From Sinonovacula constricta (taxonomy: Eukaryota; Mollusca; Bivalvia; Cardiida; Solecurtidae): a DNA stretch of 64,000 nucleotides. The notes under the pieces were generated by a model. The model made no database searches. It was not told the DNA's origin and saw only the letters and a list, made by a program, of their open reading frames with translations. Positions 11,761 through 24,922 of the stretch are shown one piece after another. The DNA lies in contig CM017556.1 in the NCBI GenBank assembly GCA_007844125.1, forward strand, positions 73,773,635 to 73,837,634, written 5' to 3'. A program made the translations under genes and the position numbers. Position 1 is the stretch's first letter. Every line of letters starts with the position of its first letter.

Positions 11761-13261
11761 CTAAAAGTGGTATTCGACTATTTGCCTGTATAAAATATAG
11801 CTTTCATACATGTAACGGCAGTCAAACCACTGTCAGGTGAGTTTATTTCGGTTTTAGTTAAGTCGATTCTTGTCATAGCTTTAACAGTAGGAAAGTGTAA
11901 GCCATTAAATAAACATTCTGATTTTTCCTCATTTAAAACATATTTTAAATACAATATATACAATAATTTCCCCTAAAAATAGACGTCGAGTCTGACAAAA
12001 AATAAGCTTACTTAAATGACAAAGTTTTGCGACCAAATGATTCCTATTCAAGAAGTACCTATCAACCATGGTAAGGAAAATACGTTAAAATGTCATTACG
12101 AATTTTTATTTTTATCTAATTATACAGCAAATGTTTTTGATTAATTAAGTGTTAGAATGAAAATTGTCATTAGGGCGGTAATTTACCCTGTATTATTACA
12201 ACTGTGTTTGTTGTTCAAAATATTTCTACAATTAAGTAAATAAGGATCGGTTTAATGAGAACAATTAGACTCCAGTTTCGTGTGATCCCTTTCGTCTTGT
12301 TAAAAAGCGTTTGTTTTATGTTTTTTGTTGTTTTAATTTCATTTCCAATTTATGCTATTTGACTAAGTTGACGAATGCACAGCAATGAATCATTTGGTCT
12401 ATCCTAGCAATATGATGGTTGTCAAACAAAACTGGATTTCTTTAACCAATTACGATGCCAAAGAAACAAATTATATTATCAATATAAAAACAAGGGATGA
12501 ACTGAGTTCAATCAGAACTTTGATTAAATAATATATAAGACTCTTCCTTAGCCGATGAGGCAACATAAAGCCGGAAATTAATTTCAAGCAAGACTCGTTA
12601 TAACTTTATAAAAACCCCTACAAATATCATAATGGACTGATCATTGTTTTTTTTGTTGTTGTAACAAACATGGAATTGAAAAAATGGCACACTTTGCTCC
12701 TAACCAAAAGTTATTAATTTAGAAAATTAGTATAATATGGGCGAATTTCTTGTCTTGATTAGGTAATTTTCATTTTCTTGACCGTGGTTGGTTAGGGTAA
12801 ACCTTAAAAAAACATCATATTGTATGGAAAAGCCACTAAACTTAAGAATTACCAGTCTTCTTATATCTATATATGTTAGCTAGTTTGCATAAATTTAACT
12901 GTAATCATCAAACTAATTATAGCTTAGTGAAATGTGTTGATTTATGTGTGGATTTAATTATGCTTAGAGGGCTAACCAAAACATTGCCATTGCGTTCTGT
13001 TAATTACTTTCATCTCATTATACAACAAATATATTTACAGAAACTCAAGTAAATTAAATAAACAACCAGTTTCGATTAGACTGTACATAATAGAGTCTTA
13101 AAATATCTCAACAATGCAGGAAACAATCCTCGGGGTTTAATTGTTATTTAACTCAATTTATAAAACCAATTGACAAAAATCTCTGCTATCGGAACGTGCA
13201 TTGAGCGATGTCGGTTCCTTTGCAATAGAGTTGAAGATTATAAAAGAAAAGTACTTAAGAG
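11761..13261. other. Anonymous AT-rich DNA
   Basis: No gene found. A fragment near 12555-12610 (GCCGGAAATTAATTTC) resembles part of the repeat seen at 16295 and 47590, but the similarity is short. Confidence 0.4.
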
Positions 13262-13480
13262 ATTGTAAAGAAAAACTTCAGGAAGTGCGAGGTTGGAGCG
13301 CCTTAGTCGGTCCTATTGCCGACCGACCGTTCCAATGCGGTGACCATTTGTTTATATTTTTTGTGTGTAATGTTTTGTCTCTGTCCTTTTGTTCCTTTTA
13401 CAATTGCTCTGTATGACTTTGTCTAGACGTAGTTCAGACTTAAATATATGTGGTAATGATTTTGGGACTTTTCTTATCAT
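13262..13480 (+). mobile_element. Core-retroposon family 2 copy
   Basis: Contains the core (GTGCGAGGTTGGAGCG, then GCCGACCGACCGTTCCAATG) and the family 2 region (GTTTTGTCTCTGTCCTTTTG). It ends with the tail TTTTGGGACTTTTCTTATC. It lies next to the border of the inverted paralogous block. Confidence 0.72.
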
Positions 13481-13499
13481 TCCAATTTTTAGCAATGAA

Positions 13500-14590
13500 A
13501 AGAATACACGAAGCTTCCACAAATGTAACTAATTCAAATCCTTGCACTTAATCTCTTTTGGGCATCATGTTACAATTATGGTGTAGCGTGTGGTAACACC
13601 GTTTGTAAGATTCTTGGATTGCGGTCTGACGAACTGCCAGACTGATATCTTTCGTCGATAATTGTTTCACATATACCACGTCTGTAATATTGGTCAGGGC
13701 ATGTATTGATGCTGTTAGCTAGCATCATCAATTTTTCTAATTTTGTATGAATAGTGTTATAAAATATATAGTTCGAGTAACACGGTTCGTATTGTTTTCT
13801 TTGCTACTTCGGGCGGTTAATAATTGCTACAATTATTATTAGTTGATAACACGCCGTCTTGTTGGTCAGTTTGTGATGTTTTACCCATAGTTTGAAAATC
13901 ATAGTTTCGTCCCAAAGCTGACAGAATAGATTCATCTGGTTCATTTGGTGCAATTCGTTACTTATACCAAAACGTAGGCTTAACGTATGTTATATACGAA
14001 TCAGAGTGTTAATACTGAATCAGCGTGTTCGTTTTTCCAAATCCATTGTCCACAAAAAGAAATCTTAATGTGAGTTGATTTACTATTTATTTTGTCTAAG
14101 TGATTAGTTTTATTGACTGTTCAATTAAGTAATGCTTTTATACTAATATCAGAATCAAATATATTTTTATATACGATGTTGTTATATTAATTAGTAAAAC
14201 CAGGCCTATCAAATGTCTATACGATAATGCACCTTGACTTCAGATTTTCATTGACGTGTATTATAAAACAAATGAGAAAAGGAGATTCAAATTGTTTACT
14301 TCTGTCATAAGTTGTTGTTTTATATTTGTCTTACACGTATGTAGAAAAACCAAACACTGTTTTACTGTATTATGAATGTTGGCCCAAGTAGCTTCAATGT
14401 GTGTTTAGTTTCTAGCCAACATGTTCAGCAAATCTACAGTAGACTCAACGTGATAGACAGATATTCCTAGACGGCTGTTCGCAGTCTTTTTAAACACGCC
14501 CTAATCCCCAAATAAAAGTGTCAAATATATCTGCTTTACTGCGATTCTCGACACTTTGTGTCGGCTGAAAGCGAATTTTGTTGTTAATAA
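13500..14590 (-). repeat. Inverted paralogous block, arm 2 (partner 2042-3370)
   Basis: Aligned to 2042-3370 in reverse complement (see that entry). It extends at its right end to the sequence around CACTTTGTGTCGGCTG, whose partner is the AAAGAGTCGATAATGGCAG area near 2061. No open frame is shared by the two arms. Confidence 0.7.
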
Positions 14591-15053
14591 ACTTGGTTAA
14601 TAGTTCGCAGCAGACATTTGTCGTTAATAATTTTACAACTCAGCCGTAAAATGCAAAACCTGAATTTCAAACGTCATTAAGCTTTTACAAATATAACAGA
14701 TACATCAAAATACATGTATTTGATAAAATACATAAGACGAATTTCTTGAATGTCGTGTGGACCAAATCAATGTCTATAATTATGTGTGCAATTGTTGTCG
14801 AACCCCGAGTTAAAGTTCAGTTTAGCCTTCGTCTTTAATGTCTGTTTGTATAGATGAAATGAGCTGATTCGACTGTATTGAAACCAAGTTACTAAGAAAA
14901 TACATATATCTTCTGTAACACTGATATACACCATAGACCTACTAACTAATCGAAGAATGGGTTAGAGTTTAAATCTAAGCAGTTGAGCGTTGATGTATAC
15001 TTAAATTGTGTATAGAAAATGTGAAAGGCGCATTTTACCGTTTCGCTCAGAAA
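14591..15053. other. Anonymous AT-rich DNA
   Basis: Nothing recognised. Confidence 0.4.
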
Positions 15054-15285
15054 GAACAATGTTGGATCCCTTTAATCATATTATCAACTTAATTCTTATC
15101 AGACTTTTCGAAAGCTTGGGAATATTTTCAGGATCAATTTAAAAGTTGTATGAATCAGACACAGTTTACTTCCTTTACCATATAAAGTACAACCATTTAT
15201 CCCTACATCGTATCATGCTACATGACCATTAAAGTGGAACTCACGATCTTTCACTTGCAGTTTCCTCCCACGCCAAGCAGAAGAG
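15054..15285 (+). repeat. Dispersed repeat, relative of 11316-11545
   Basis: Shares ordered short blocks with 11316-11545: CTTATCAGACTT, CAGGATCAAT, ACAACCATTTATC, CATGCTACATGACCATTAAA and GCAGTTTCCTCCCA. Divergence is high. Confidence 0.5.
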
Positions 15286-15899
15286 ACAAAATAAAAAGCA
15301 ATAAATGTATTTAAAAATATTTTTAGAAAGTATGATTAATACATTGACGAATTAAATGTGGTATCCTACTGTTCAATTTATACAACATTTCTATAGTGTA
15401 ACCAGTGTGTCATTTTAATTATTCGACATCATCGCTAGTAACAGCTTAGAATTTTGTAGAAAATGACTTGCACTGTTACTCACGGTAAAAGATTATGCAC
15501 ACTCACATCCCCCCTATAAGGTCGTGGTCCGCTTTGTCCGATTTCATGGTGCTTCCAGCCGCTTTTGTTAATTATTGCAAAACTTAGAAAACTTTCATAT
15601 TTTGCGATTATGTCTCTACAAGAAACGTACTTAATATTGGTTTATTATATTTGTTCTTGGTTAACACATTTGGTATTGTTATAATTTAATAACAAAAACT
15701 TTAAATTCAATCTTTAATACTTATATATCAATATAATAAATGTTATTAATGTACGCCATTAAATTTATACATCAAACAAGAAATCACTGATGCAAAGCTG
15801 TCAAGCAACAGTTCAAGAGTGGTATTTTTGCCTAATAACAAGCCGTCGAAAAAAAATCATAAACTACGAAAAAGAGTTTAAAATGTGAATATAAAGTGC
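15286..15899. other. Anonymous AT-rich DNA
   Basis: Nothing recognised. Confidence 0.4.
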
Positions 15900-16750
15900 A
15901 GATTGTGCCTATTTACGCCACGGAAGAGGTAAAAAAAGACAAAATCGATACATCTATAGGGCTTTTCCAGGACCTATTTCATACATTTGTACAGGCGCCG
16001 TTGTCCTTAATCATGAATATAAGATGATTGTATTCATGTTTATTTTTGGTTCAGTCTGATCATTATCTGGACAGATATGTGAGAATGCTGCTAAATGATG
16101 TTTAACTTTGATACAGGTTTCCCGCTTTTGCCACATAATGGGCAACCATTTTCACCAGTCACTTATTGTTGCACATGCGCACTACGTTGTTTCCTATGCA
16201 AGGCGCTATCAATTGTAAAATAACTCTAAATACACTTCCGCAACAAAATCACAAGTTCAATTATATTGAATACGTGAGGAAGAAAGAGACATCATGAAGC
16301 CGGAAATGAAATTTGAAAAATAATCGTCTTCATATAGAATTACCGGAAATACGTCTGCGAGAAACAAAAAGGGATAATACATTAAGGTTTTGCGAAGGAA
16401 TAGCTATTCGTTCAAAATCAAATGTTCTTTCTATGTTTAAAAATCAATTTTCTATGTGTGGAATATAATGCTAAGTTATAAAACTTAATTCTTTATTTAG
16501 CAATGGATAATGTAAACATTCCTTTCGGGGCAATCTCTCTGTTCGAAAAGAAAATGACATTTACTTTGAACTTTGCGTCTAATGCCCTAAATGTCGAAAT
16601 ATTTTGATTGGGCGTCTGCTCAGACGTTATTAAGCCTGCCTGGACTAATTTCAGCATATTAACAATAATAATCAGTGTTTTAGATCGAAGTTAATGTTCC
16701 TAAGCATTGATATTTATTTATATCCACGCATAAAATGTAAATATAGAGGA
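15900..16750 (-). repeat. Inverted segment relative to 47140-47930
   Basis: The reverse complement matches 47140-47930 over its whole length. Anchors: GACGTATTTCCGGT (partner 47537), TTCCGGCTTCATG (47587), GGAATGTTTACATTAT (47372), and the TAGTCCAGGCAGGCTTAAT area (47229). The neighbouring block (17430 onward) matches 47990 onward in the same orientation, so this piece was inverted in one of the two copies. Confidence 0.7.
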
Positions 16751-17429
16751 ATGCCTAACTCGGCCCTGTCCTTGTTCTAAACTTGCATCAGTGAGACATT
16801 TAAATTGCAGTTGTATCAAGACAGCCTACGAACGAAGATAAAACCAATACTGGAATTGAAGGTAACAGCCTTCAGTATCACCAGGTTTGTGTACAATTTT
16901 CTTATTCATACTTCTACAATTGTTTTTCAGAGGTTGGCGAAAGGTTCGCTATCGTGTTTTACCAACCGATGAATTACTGGGTTTTATCAGCTAGATGAAT
17001 TTGGTATCGGCACTACTGTTACAATCACTACCGATGGCTTACAAATTCTCTATCACCCGGCTACATAAATATTTGTATTTATTTTAATTAAGTATATTTT
17101 GGTTTGAAGCAAAACAAATTAAATTATTATTTTCTATGTATTTAAGATGTAATGTGAATAGCAATGATGTATAAGTTTAATTTTTTTCAAATTGTACAAC
17201 TATAAACTTTCAAGGACCGTTGTTGTTTTTTCCAACTTAACTCGACTTTATTGAACTCGTTACCGCTTTAAGCGCTCAATGAGCAATTAAGCATACTATA
17301 CAAATATTTGACAATAACAAATTCCAGTGCAAATAAATCATGTGCAAAAACATGGGAAATCAATGAAAAAAGACTATAACATCTACGACGTAACGTGTAA
17401 ACAAAGCGTCTCATGATCCTAGTTGAATT
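16751..17429. other. Anonymous AT-rich DNA
   Basis: No gene and no clear partner in the window. Confidence 0.4.
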
Positions 17430-17679
17430 TAACATGTTTGTGTGCTATATATAAACCCCGTTTATAAGCAAATAATCAGTGCAATCGCTGCACTTTTATT
17501 CTCATTCAAAATTCGATTGGTAGTTTTTGTAAAACAACGAAAATTAGAGCAAAACAAATTTTGATTTCACTTTATGTTAATTGCATTATATTAGTGAATA
17601 TGATATAAAACATATAATGTCAGATGTTCGTGGCATATTGCATGCATAATGACTTCCGTTAAGGAAGGCTTCCCATAAG

Positions 17680-18430
17680 GAACTTCGGCCGATATCGACA
17701 CATTCGGATCGCGACGGAAGCTTTCGTTTTTGCCCGGTGAAAAACGTAATTTTATCAAATAACACTTATTTAATTGTTAATGTTTAATTTAAATGTTATA
17801 ATGGTCAAAATAATGTTATACAGGACAAAGATTTTGACATTTATCACGTTTAGAGAGAAAATATTTTCAAAAATGCGAAGTTCCTGTCACGTGACGTTTT
17901 GGGAATTTTCTGTTTGCCAACCGAAACAACAAAAAATCCATTGCCACAAGAATGTAATTTTCGAGGAAGATTTAAGGCACTTAAGCGTCACACAATACGG
18001 AAACAACGCAGTACAACGTTATTAACGGAGCACAATTACGCAAATGTGTATTTGTGCGATGGAGATACCTGTACAAATTTTATTTTATACTTTGTCATTT
18101 TGCTCTCAGTAGTAATATCTCAGTGGGTAGTCATTTTCAAATCTTAATTTCTGACGTTAACTACGGTAAAAATATTTCAAATTGTTATATTTTACTCAGT
18201 TATGATTGTAGATGATATTTATGTATTGTTTAGGGATGTACCTACTTTAATTTAAAAAAAATAGGGTAATGTGACTTCGGCAAGTTTGTTTTTTCGAGAT
18301 TTTAAGGGAATTTCCATATACTGTCATTTACTTTTTCACCAATATGATTGTACTTTTTTTTAAATCACTCATGATATGAACTTTTTTAATGAGAACAATT
18401 ATATATGCAGTGAATTAATACTTATTTGCA
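17680..18430. other. Segment present only in copy 1 of the large block
   Basis: The partner at about 48530 passes directly to the sequence after 18640, so this piece (with the adjacent retroposon 18430-18640) is an insertion here or a deletion there. It is less AT-rich at its left (GGCCGATATCGACACATTCG) and contains a 10-bp palindrome, GTCACGTGAC, at 17886-17895. Two overlapping frames of about 82 codons (17774-18025 and 17899-18147) match no known family. Confidence 0.5.
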
Positions 18431-18645
18431 TAGAAATTTGTCCAAAAAGGCAAAGACAAAGGCAAACAAGGTAAATGTAAATGTGACAAAAACACAGAGA
18501 CAAGACATAACACACAAAAAGAAAAAAAACATCAGTTACCGATTTGGAACGGTCAGTCGGCAAAAGGGCCAACTGGGGTGCTTAAACCTGGTTTGTGGAG
18601 CGCTCCAACCTCCTGAAGGATTTTCTATCAAACAAACAGTGTAAA
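18430..18645 (-). mobile_element. Core-retroposon family 2 copy
   Basis: Reads CAAGACATAACACACAAAAA, then a core of GGAACGGTCAGTCGGCAAAA, GGGCCAACTGGGGTGC and GAGCGCTCCAACCTCCTGAA. It is the reverse complement of the copy at 28800. It is missing from the partner block at 48.5 kb. Confidence 0.7.
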
Positions 18646-18772
18646 TAAAAATAAAGTGAACTATCTATCTTCATCTAATGCCAATACCTTTTGCTCGTAA
18701 TACGGATATGGACACTTATGGAGTACACCAAGAACTAATTTAGCCCACAAACCACCTCAACCACCACCCCCC

Positions 18773-18789
18773 CTCTCTCTCTCTCTCTC
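18773..18789 (+). repeat. Microsatellite (CT)n
   Basis: Short CT run. The exactly paralogous site in copy 2 (48661-48739) carries a 79-bp (CA)n array instead, with the same flank (CTAATAAGTGA here, CTAATAAATGA there). Confidence 0.85.
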
Positions 18790-20324
18790 ACTCTTCTAGC
18801 TAATAAGTGAATTGTAAGGATTACTATTCAACACATATTGTAAATTCAGTATGTATGAACAGCTGTGCAAAAACAATTTTTCGAAGAAAAAATGCGTCTC
18901 AACTCTTTTTAATATTTATAATTTCTATGCGCTGCTTCGTTAATGGCCAGACAAAACGTGCAAAGGAATGAAAACACAAACAGCCAGTTCCTGCCAATGT
19001 ATCATTTGCATTTTGACGGCTTAAATTTACACAAGGGCTGCACCTAAAATATTCATAATGTTGTTCAACAGTTGATAATCATAAACAGAATAAAAAAAAG
19101 CGTCCTCAATTATTGATTAAACATTTAAGCCGACTTTAAAATCGTGTGTTCTTAACTCTGCCCTTAAGCATACCGACCGTACCAAAGCAGTAAATTGTTT
19201 GGTTTTCCAGAGTTACGCAATGTACCTGTTCACTGAGAAGACTGCCATACCTTTGACTTGATTACTTAAGCTTTGCATGCAATCTTAAAAAAATGATATT
19301 AGATATAAAGTTCCTTAATCACATGTATAATAGATAAAAAAATTGGCAGTGAATATTATTTCAATTAATATTGACAAATAACATGTCTAATTGATGGCAC
19401 TTCACAATATTTACCTTTTTCTTCAATTTGTAAAATGCGCAATCATATTCTAACAAGCCAAGCATAGCAATAATTAAGCATACATACTACCATTGCAATC
19501 AAAGTCACGACATGGAGTTAGGCATAGAAAGATATTGTTAAAGGATATTGTAGATCATTTAGTCGTTAGTTTGGGTGGCAGTATTTCCATTTCGTTTGTA
19601 GAATTTTGTTAGTTTATCAGTAAAAACTAGATAAGGAAGAAAGATATAGTAACTTAAAATAAATAGCCCGATAATTAGGAAATATACTTTGGATTTGAGT
19701 GACATGTCGCAGAAGAAAGGATATTGCGTTCAGATGCACAGTAATCTTATGATGACGGTCACAGGCCTTTGAACAAAACACCGAACATTAAGATACGCAA
19801 AATATTAAACCATAAAACATTATAAAATCATTTTTTCTTTCTGACACCGTAAATCTATAAACGGGGTACGTGTCAAATAGAGGATCTTACATTTAAAACT
19901 AACACACATAAAAAAGCAATATTCAAATATTGATATAAAAAATAAAAAAGTAAATTAATAATAAGGAAAATTAATTTGTTGAGTTATGGTAACTGTAAAT
20001 GCAAATATCAGCAATTTGATTGTTTTTTTTTGCGTAACATTTGTTCTGTTTGGTCTAATAGGAATTGTTTTTTCGCCCATGTGGACTTGTTTATGACTTC
20101 GTGAGAAGCGAGAAAAATAATGCAATTACTCAATGTTAGCAGAACAATAATCAAACTTTGAAAAATATTATTGTGAACATTATTTACAAATTTAATAAAA
20201 TTTATCAAGATTTTATTGTAACACTGTCTTTTGTTTAGGAATATCATAATCCCATGGCGTCAGAATGCGTTAATTGCCAACCGGAGTTTTCTCTAAAGCT
20301 ATTTAGCCGTGGTTTAAATTTATC

Positions 20325-20704
20325 AATAAGAATATATGACAAAGTCCTATGAGCATTGCAACATATACCGATATCCGAAAAGACACAGAACAAAGGTATT
20401 TCACATGCAAGCCAAGCGAAAAGTAAGAAGAAATTTGTGATGAGTCATTTAACGAAAAGAGCAAACCCGACAGAAACCGCCTTGGAACGGTCAGTCGGCA
20501 ATATAGACCGACTGGGGTGCTTAAACCGGTTTTACAGAGCTCTAACCTCGCACTTCCTGACGAGTTTCACTAACGCAAACAATAAAAAAACCCCGATCTA
20601 TTTGAATACAAAATGTCCAAGCGCTGATATTTTCTATAAGTTACGACGAAAGTAGTGACGTCATCGAAAAATAATGTCCACAAAGTGTTTAGAAAAGAAT
20701 ATGG
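20325..20704 (-). mobile_element. Core-retroposon family 1, 5'-truncated copy
   Basis: The constant 3' end is at the left (AATAAGAATATATGACAAAG) and the copy breaks off after GTTTAGAAAAGAATATGG. It contains the core hairpin and TGACGTCA at 20656-20663. A 99-codon frame (20356-20655) recurs in other copies only because the copies are similar. Confidence 0.82.
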
Positions 20705-21384
20705 AGTCAATGAACATGTATAACGCGGTACAAGGCATAACGGACGGGAATGAATTTGCTCATTTAAAATCGAATGTCCATTATTGTTGCAGTTGCCGCT
20801 TTCATAAATAAAAGAAAGTCAAAGGATTCAAATGAAGTCAAGTGTGTGCATTGTATTTATTTCTCTGAAAGCATTAATACCTGAATTGCACAATCAATAT
20901 TGAGGTATATTTTATTCTGATATCACGAATAAACCAAGAAATTGCATCAAACTTGCTTTATTAATAGACCAATGCGATCTGTAAAGTTCAAGTTATCAAA
21001 GACATTGCTTTTCGTTTCCTTTTTGTATTTATTTGTTAAAATCTGACAAAATGCAGGTATCGGAAAAGAACCATTCATTGTCTGCTTTGATTGGCAAAGA
21101 TTAGAAAAGAGACCGTCTTTTTAAGACAATGTACATATTTTTGTTTTAAATGAACATACCTGTCTTAAAATAAACAGTGTTCTTTATAATGATTGTTACG
21201 TGGATTATTCTTGGATGGTCATTGGACTTTGGTTCAACAGAAGGCGACAACCATTTACACTTCCCTGGCCATATTTTCCTGATTCAAAATTTTAATTTAA
21301 TTTACTATTTACAATTTTCTGTAGTTCTTCTAATAGAAATGATGCTTTCCTCTCTTCTAGATACCACGTAAAAGTTATTTTAAA
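20705..21384. other. Anonymous AT-rich DNA
   Basis: Nothing recognised. A 64-codon frame at 21177-21371 has no support. Confidence 0.4.
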
Positions 21385-21505
21385 ATTACGTCACTGCCGA
21401 CGTCACAATCTAAGAAAACGTCAGCGCTTGGACACATTTAATTAAATAGCTCGGTATTCTTTTCATTGCTTTCATTTGAGCAACCCCTCTAATAGCGAGA
21501 CGTCC
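21385..21505 (+). mobile_element. Core-retroposon family 1 internal fragment
   Basis: Shares the interior of family 1 in plus orientation: ACGTCACTGCCGACGTCAC, AACGTCAGCGCTTGGACA, TTTTCATTGCTTTCATTTGA. The core and the 3' end are not recognisable, so this is an old remnant at the edge of the large block. Confidence 0.5.
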
Positions 21506-21539
21506 CCGCTTTGACCTCGATTTTGTCGGTAAGATAATA

Positions 21540-24500
21540 TATATCAATAGTTAACACTTTAAAATTACTGTAACATATAAATATAATACAATAAAGCTTC
21601 AACAAACCAAACAAAACCAGGAAGTGTAAACTCGCACTTATAGTGTACTTAAACACTAGTTTGGTGAGAAGGGAGAAAAGCTTGAATATAACTTTGCGAT
21701 TAGACCGCTGACAGTGGTGGTTGATTTTATTAAAACTACGTTCAATGATTGACCGTTTTTCCACTTTTACAACATCATTATTCTGGTGAGACTTTTCTTC
21801 GCATTAAAATGCCACATTGTCATTTTTGGAGCCGATATCAAGGCCTCGCCTCAGCCAATGTAACATGAACCATTCGTTTCAATTAGGCATGAAGGGAATG
21901 TTTCAATAAATCTGTTGTCTATATTTCTTGAAAATAGGCATAGATCATGGCGTTGTTTTTAATATCCGGTCTGAGTGTAAAATCAGTGCTATTGACTGAC
22001 AATAGAAATAGAATGCACAACCACAATCAGTTTCCTGTGTCTTAGCAAAACATCAAGCACATAAGAACACATTAACATGTCGAATGTTCGATAAAATAGG
22101 GGGAAACTTACAAGCAAACAATGTCTCTGCTCTTTGAAGAATGTACTGCTGCAGTGTGTAATATAAGTATGAAGTTATAATTATGATAAAGAAAATGCTA
22201 TAATGTTATGTCAAATGCACATTTTTATTTATCTTTTATTTAACACATGCTTCGTCTTGATGATCTTGTAAGTTTTCATTAACCACTTGAAAAATATGTC
22301 TACAGACAGAAACAACATGATGATACGAATTATTCTTGGGAATAGCTAATTAGCCATTATCCATTTTTTGTGAGTGTGTTTTTATACATTTTACCATGGG
22401 ATGAAGAGATGTGTAAGCGTCCATGTATTTGGAATTGATTAATTGAGATTATGATTTACGTACGATATCAGTACGCGTATTTAAAAGTTAACTTATTTGG
22501 TGTTACAAAAACAGGCAACAGTCACCTCAGATGTCACAATGAGCTTGGGGTATATGATTTAGATTTACATTTATTTATTTGTGTTCTCAAACCTATAATA
22601 CGACTAAACGGTCTGAAGATAGAAAATTTATCAGAAATTAAAAGATATGATCTTGCCATATCAAAGTATGTGTATGAATTTTCAAAAGATAAAAAATAAA
22701 CATCCATTTCTTCAAAACTGTGTGTTAAATACCTTGTGCGGCCATATAAGGCTTCTTGATTAAGTTATTTCTTTCGTGATCAGAGAAATCAATTTATTTC
22801 GTAATTGTACAGGAAAACAAACCACAATGCCACCATGTCTAATTATGGCCTCTTTTTCTTCATGCAATATTTTGTCTAGATTTACAACAAGGAACGCATA
22901 CGATACAAGATGTTTTTAAGATATTTAAAAACGTGTTAACACAATTAAAATTGTTTAATGCGTTATTGTGACTCTAATCTCATGAATTAGCATTTTGCTA
23001 ATTATATTTTGTTGTATCACTTTAAAGATTGGCCATAAGTCACACCGGAAAATGTTTACTCGCCCCAAATGGACATGTTAACGTACTTTGATTTGTGAGG
23101 GGAGAGAGAAGAATAATTAACAATCACTTAATGTACTCAGTGAATACAGCAAAGTGATAAAAACGTTATTTAAATGATTTAAATTCAATTTTCCAAGGAT
23201 TATTGTAACACTGAAAAAAATGTAATACTAGTACGCCACTTTAGTCCCGATGTCATGCTATAATATTCTCTACCATTTTTTCTGGCTGGCATTGGTATAT
23301 ATTTACCAAAATGAGAAATTATATTTAATGGAAAACATAAGATAAATTTTCTTTACAACAATAGCAATCAAGGCTGATTTTAAAACCGATATTCCAACTT
23401 TTCGTACTTTCTTGCAGGAATGACAGTCATTTATCTTATAAAATACTCTATATCACACCATATAAAGAGTGAAAACGGGTCACAATAAGTAACTTATATT
23501 TATATTTGTTAAATGAAAACGCCTTTACATATAGAATACAAACAGGACTTAAAGGATTCGACGTATAATTTATCATTGACGGTGTCAGATTTGAGATGTC
23601 ACCATGTATCATTTCTCTTGTGTACATAATTATCCATGCCTTGGCGTCATGAAGCTCAGGACTTCCACCTTCAATAAATATATATTTCAAGTGGATGCTT
23701 AAAATAATTATTAAACAAATGCTTAAATGAAATTACGCGATCGCTGACCGGTAGGGTTTTTATTCTATCATGCCAGTTATCTAACGCATCTCTTGTACTT
23801 CCCTTTTTATACGGAGATGAAACAGGTCTTTCTTCTTTCACCATTGGCAAGGAAATGTACGAATGATATCTTAAATTGATAGTTGGAACCAGTTAACATT
23901 GTGTATTGAAACCGTAAGCTTACATCCACTCAATTTAACAAGGTGTTGCATCTTCTGCGGACCGCTCCGAGTCGCATTCACTTTCCAATAGTTCACAGTT
24001 AGAACGTACGTTGTTTGGCTTCATATTGTTTGTCACACATCTGCGAAATAAAATTTCGGCTTCACATCTCCAATCATCTCTATATATATTAAGCCACGTA
24101 AAAAGTATATGTGTTATAGTATTTTAAAATCATTAATAAAAGAAAGAAGTGAAAACGGGAAATATGACTTTTTTGATATACTTGCTATGTCTTTCGTTAT
24201 TCATTGACATACAGAACGTCATCTGTGAAATTTTCATACAACTTAACAATTAGTCCAGGAGTAAACCTAGTCGATGCATTTTCCGTAACTAGTATATTCC
24301 CTTTTACATATTGCGACATCTTGCTGTCAGAATGATCTGATGTCGCCGAATTTGTCTGGATTCTTACCGCCGTGAACAGACAACGATCGCATTTGTATGT
24401 ATTCAGTTAAAAGGCATTGCACTGGCTGCTTTTGCGCCTTGCCATTGTCAAGTCACAAATGAAAAATATAATCATATTAGGAAGCCATTGAAACCAACGT

Positions 24501-24877
24501 CAAAATTACTTAATTGATCTTGTCGTGTCTCTGCAAAGCTCAATATGTACCATGTCTTTAAAAGCAAGATTATTCGTACTTTTACACCAAACAACACGCA
24601 TCTTTCTCGACCTTTAAGTAAAAGTAATGCCAAGAGGTTAACCCTTAATATATTTTTAGAAGTGTTCGATACTATTGAACGTTTTAAGGAGTGTTCCGAG
24701 AAGTGTCTCCAATGCTTCGTTAAATAATGTCAAAATGTCGTACTTGGACAATTTGACAATTTTATCCAATCTAAACCGTTTAAAAACAATAGAAAACAAC
24801 AACTGCAGGGAATAGAAGAGCTGACAATTAAATGGATTGGGGGATTAGGGTCGAGATAGATATTTTATTATGTATAA

Positions 24878-24922
<45 letters not shown>

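Larger units (their letters stand above)
17430..20250 (+). repeat. Large paralogous block, copy 1, left part (partner 47990-50240)
   Basis: Collinear, same-orientation match. 17480-17545 matches 48016-48085 (TTTTATTCTCATTCAAA, TCGTTTGGTAGTTT). 18648-18720 matches 48555-48625 (AAGTGAACT, ATCTTCATCTA, CCTTTTGCT). 19215-19285 matches 49612-49680 (GAAGACTGCCATACCTTTGAC). 19800-19860 matches 50200-50265. Copy 2 carries extra sequence at about 49135-49605, and copy 1 carries extra sequence at 17680-18640. Short frames inside (for example 20008-20247 on the minus strand) are not kept in the partner, so the block appears non-coding. Confidence 0.72.
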
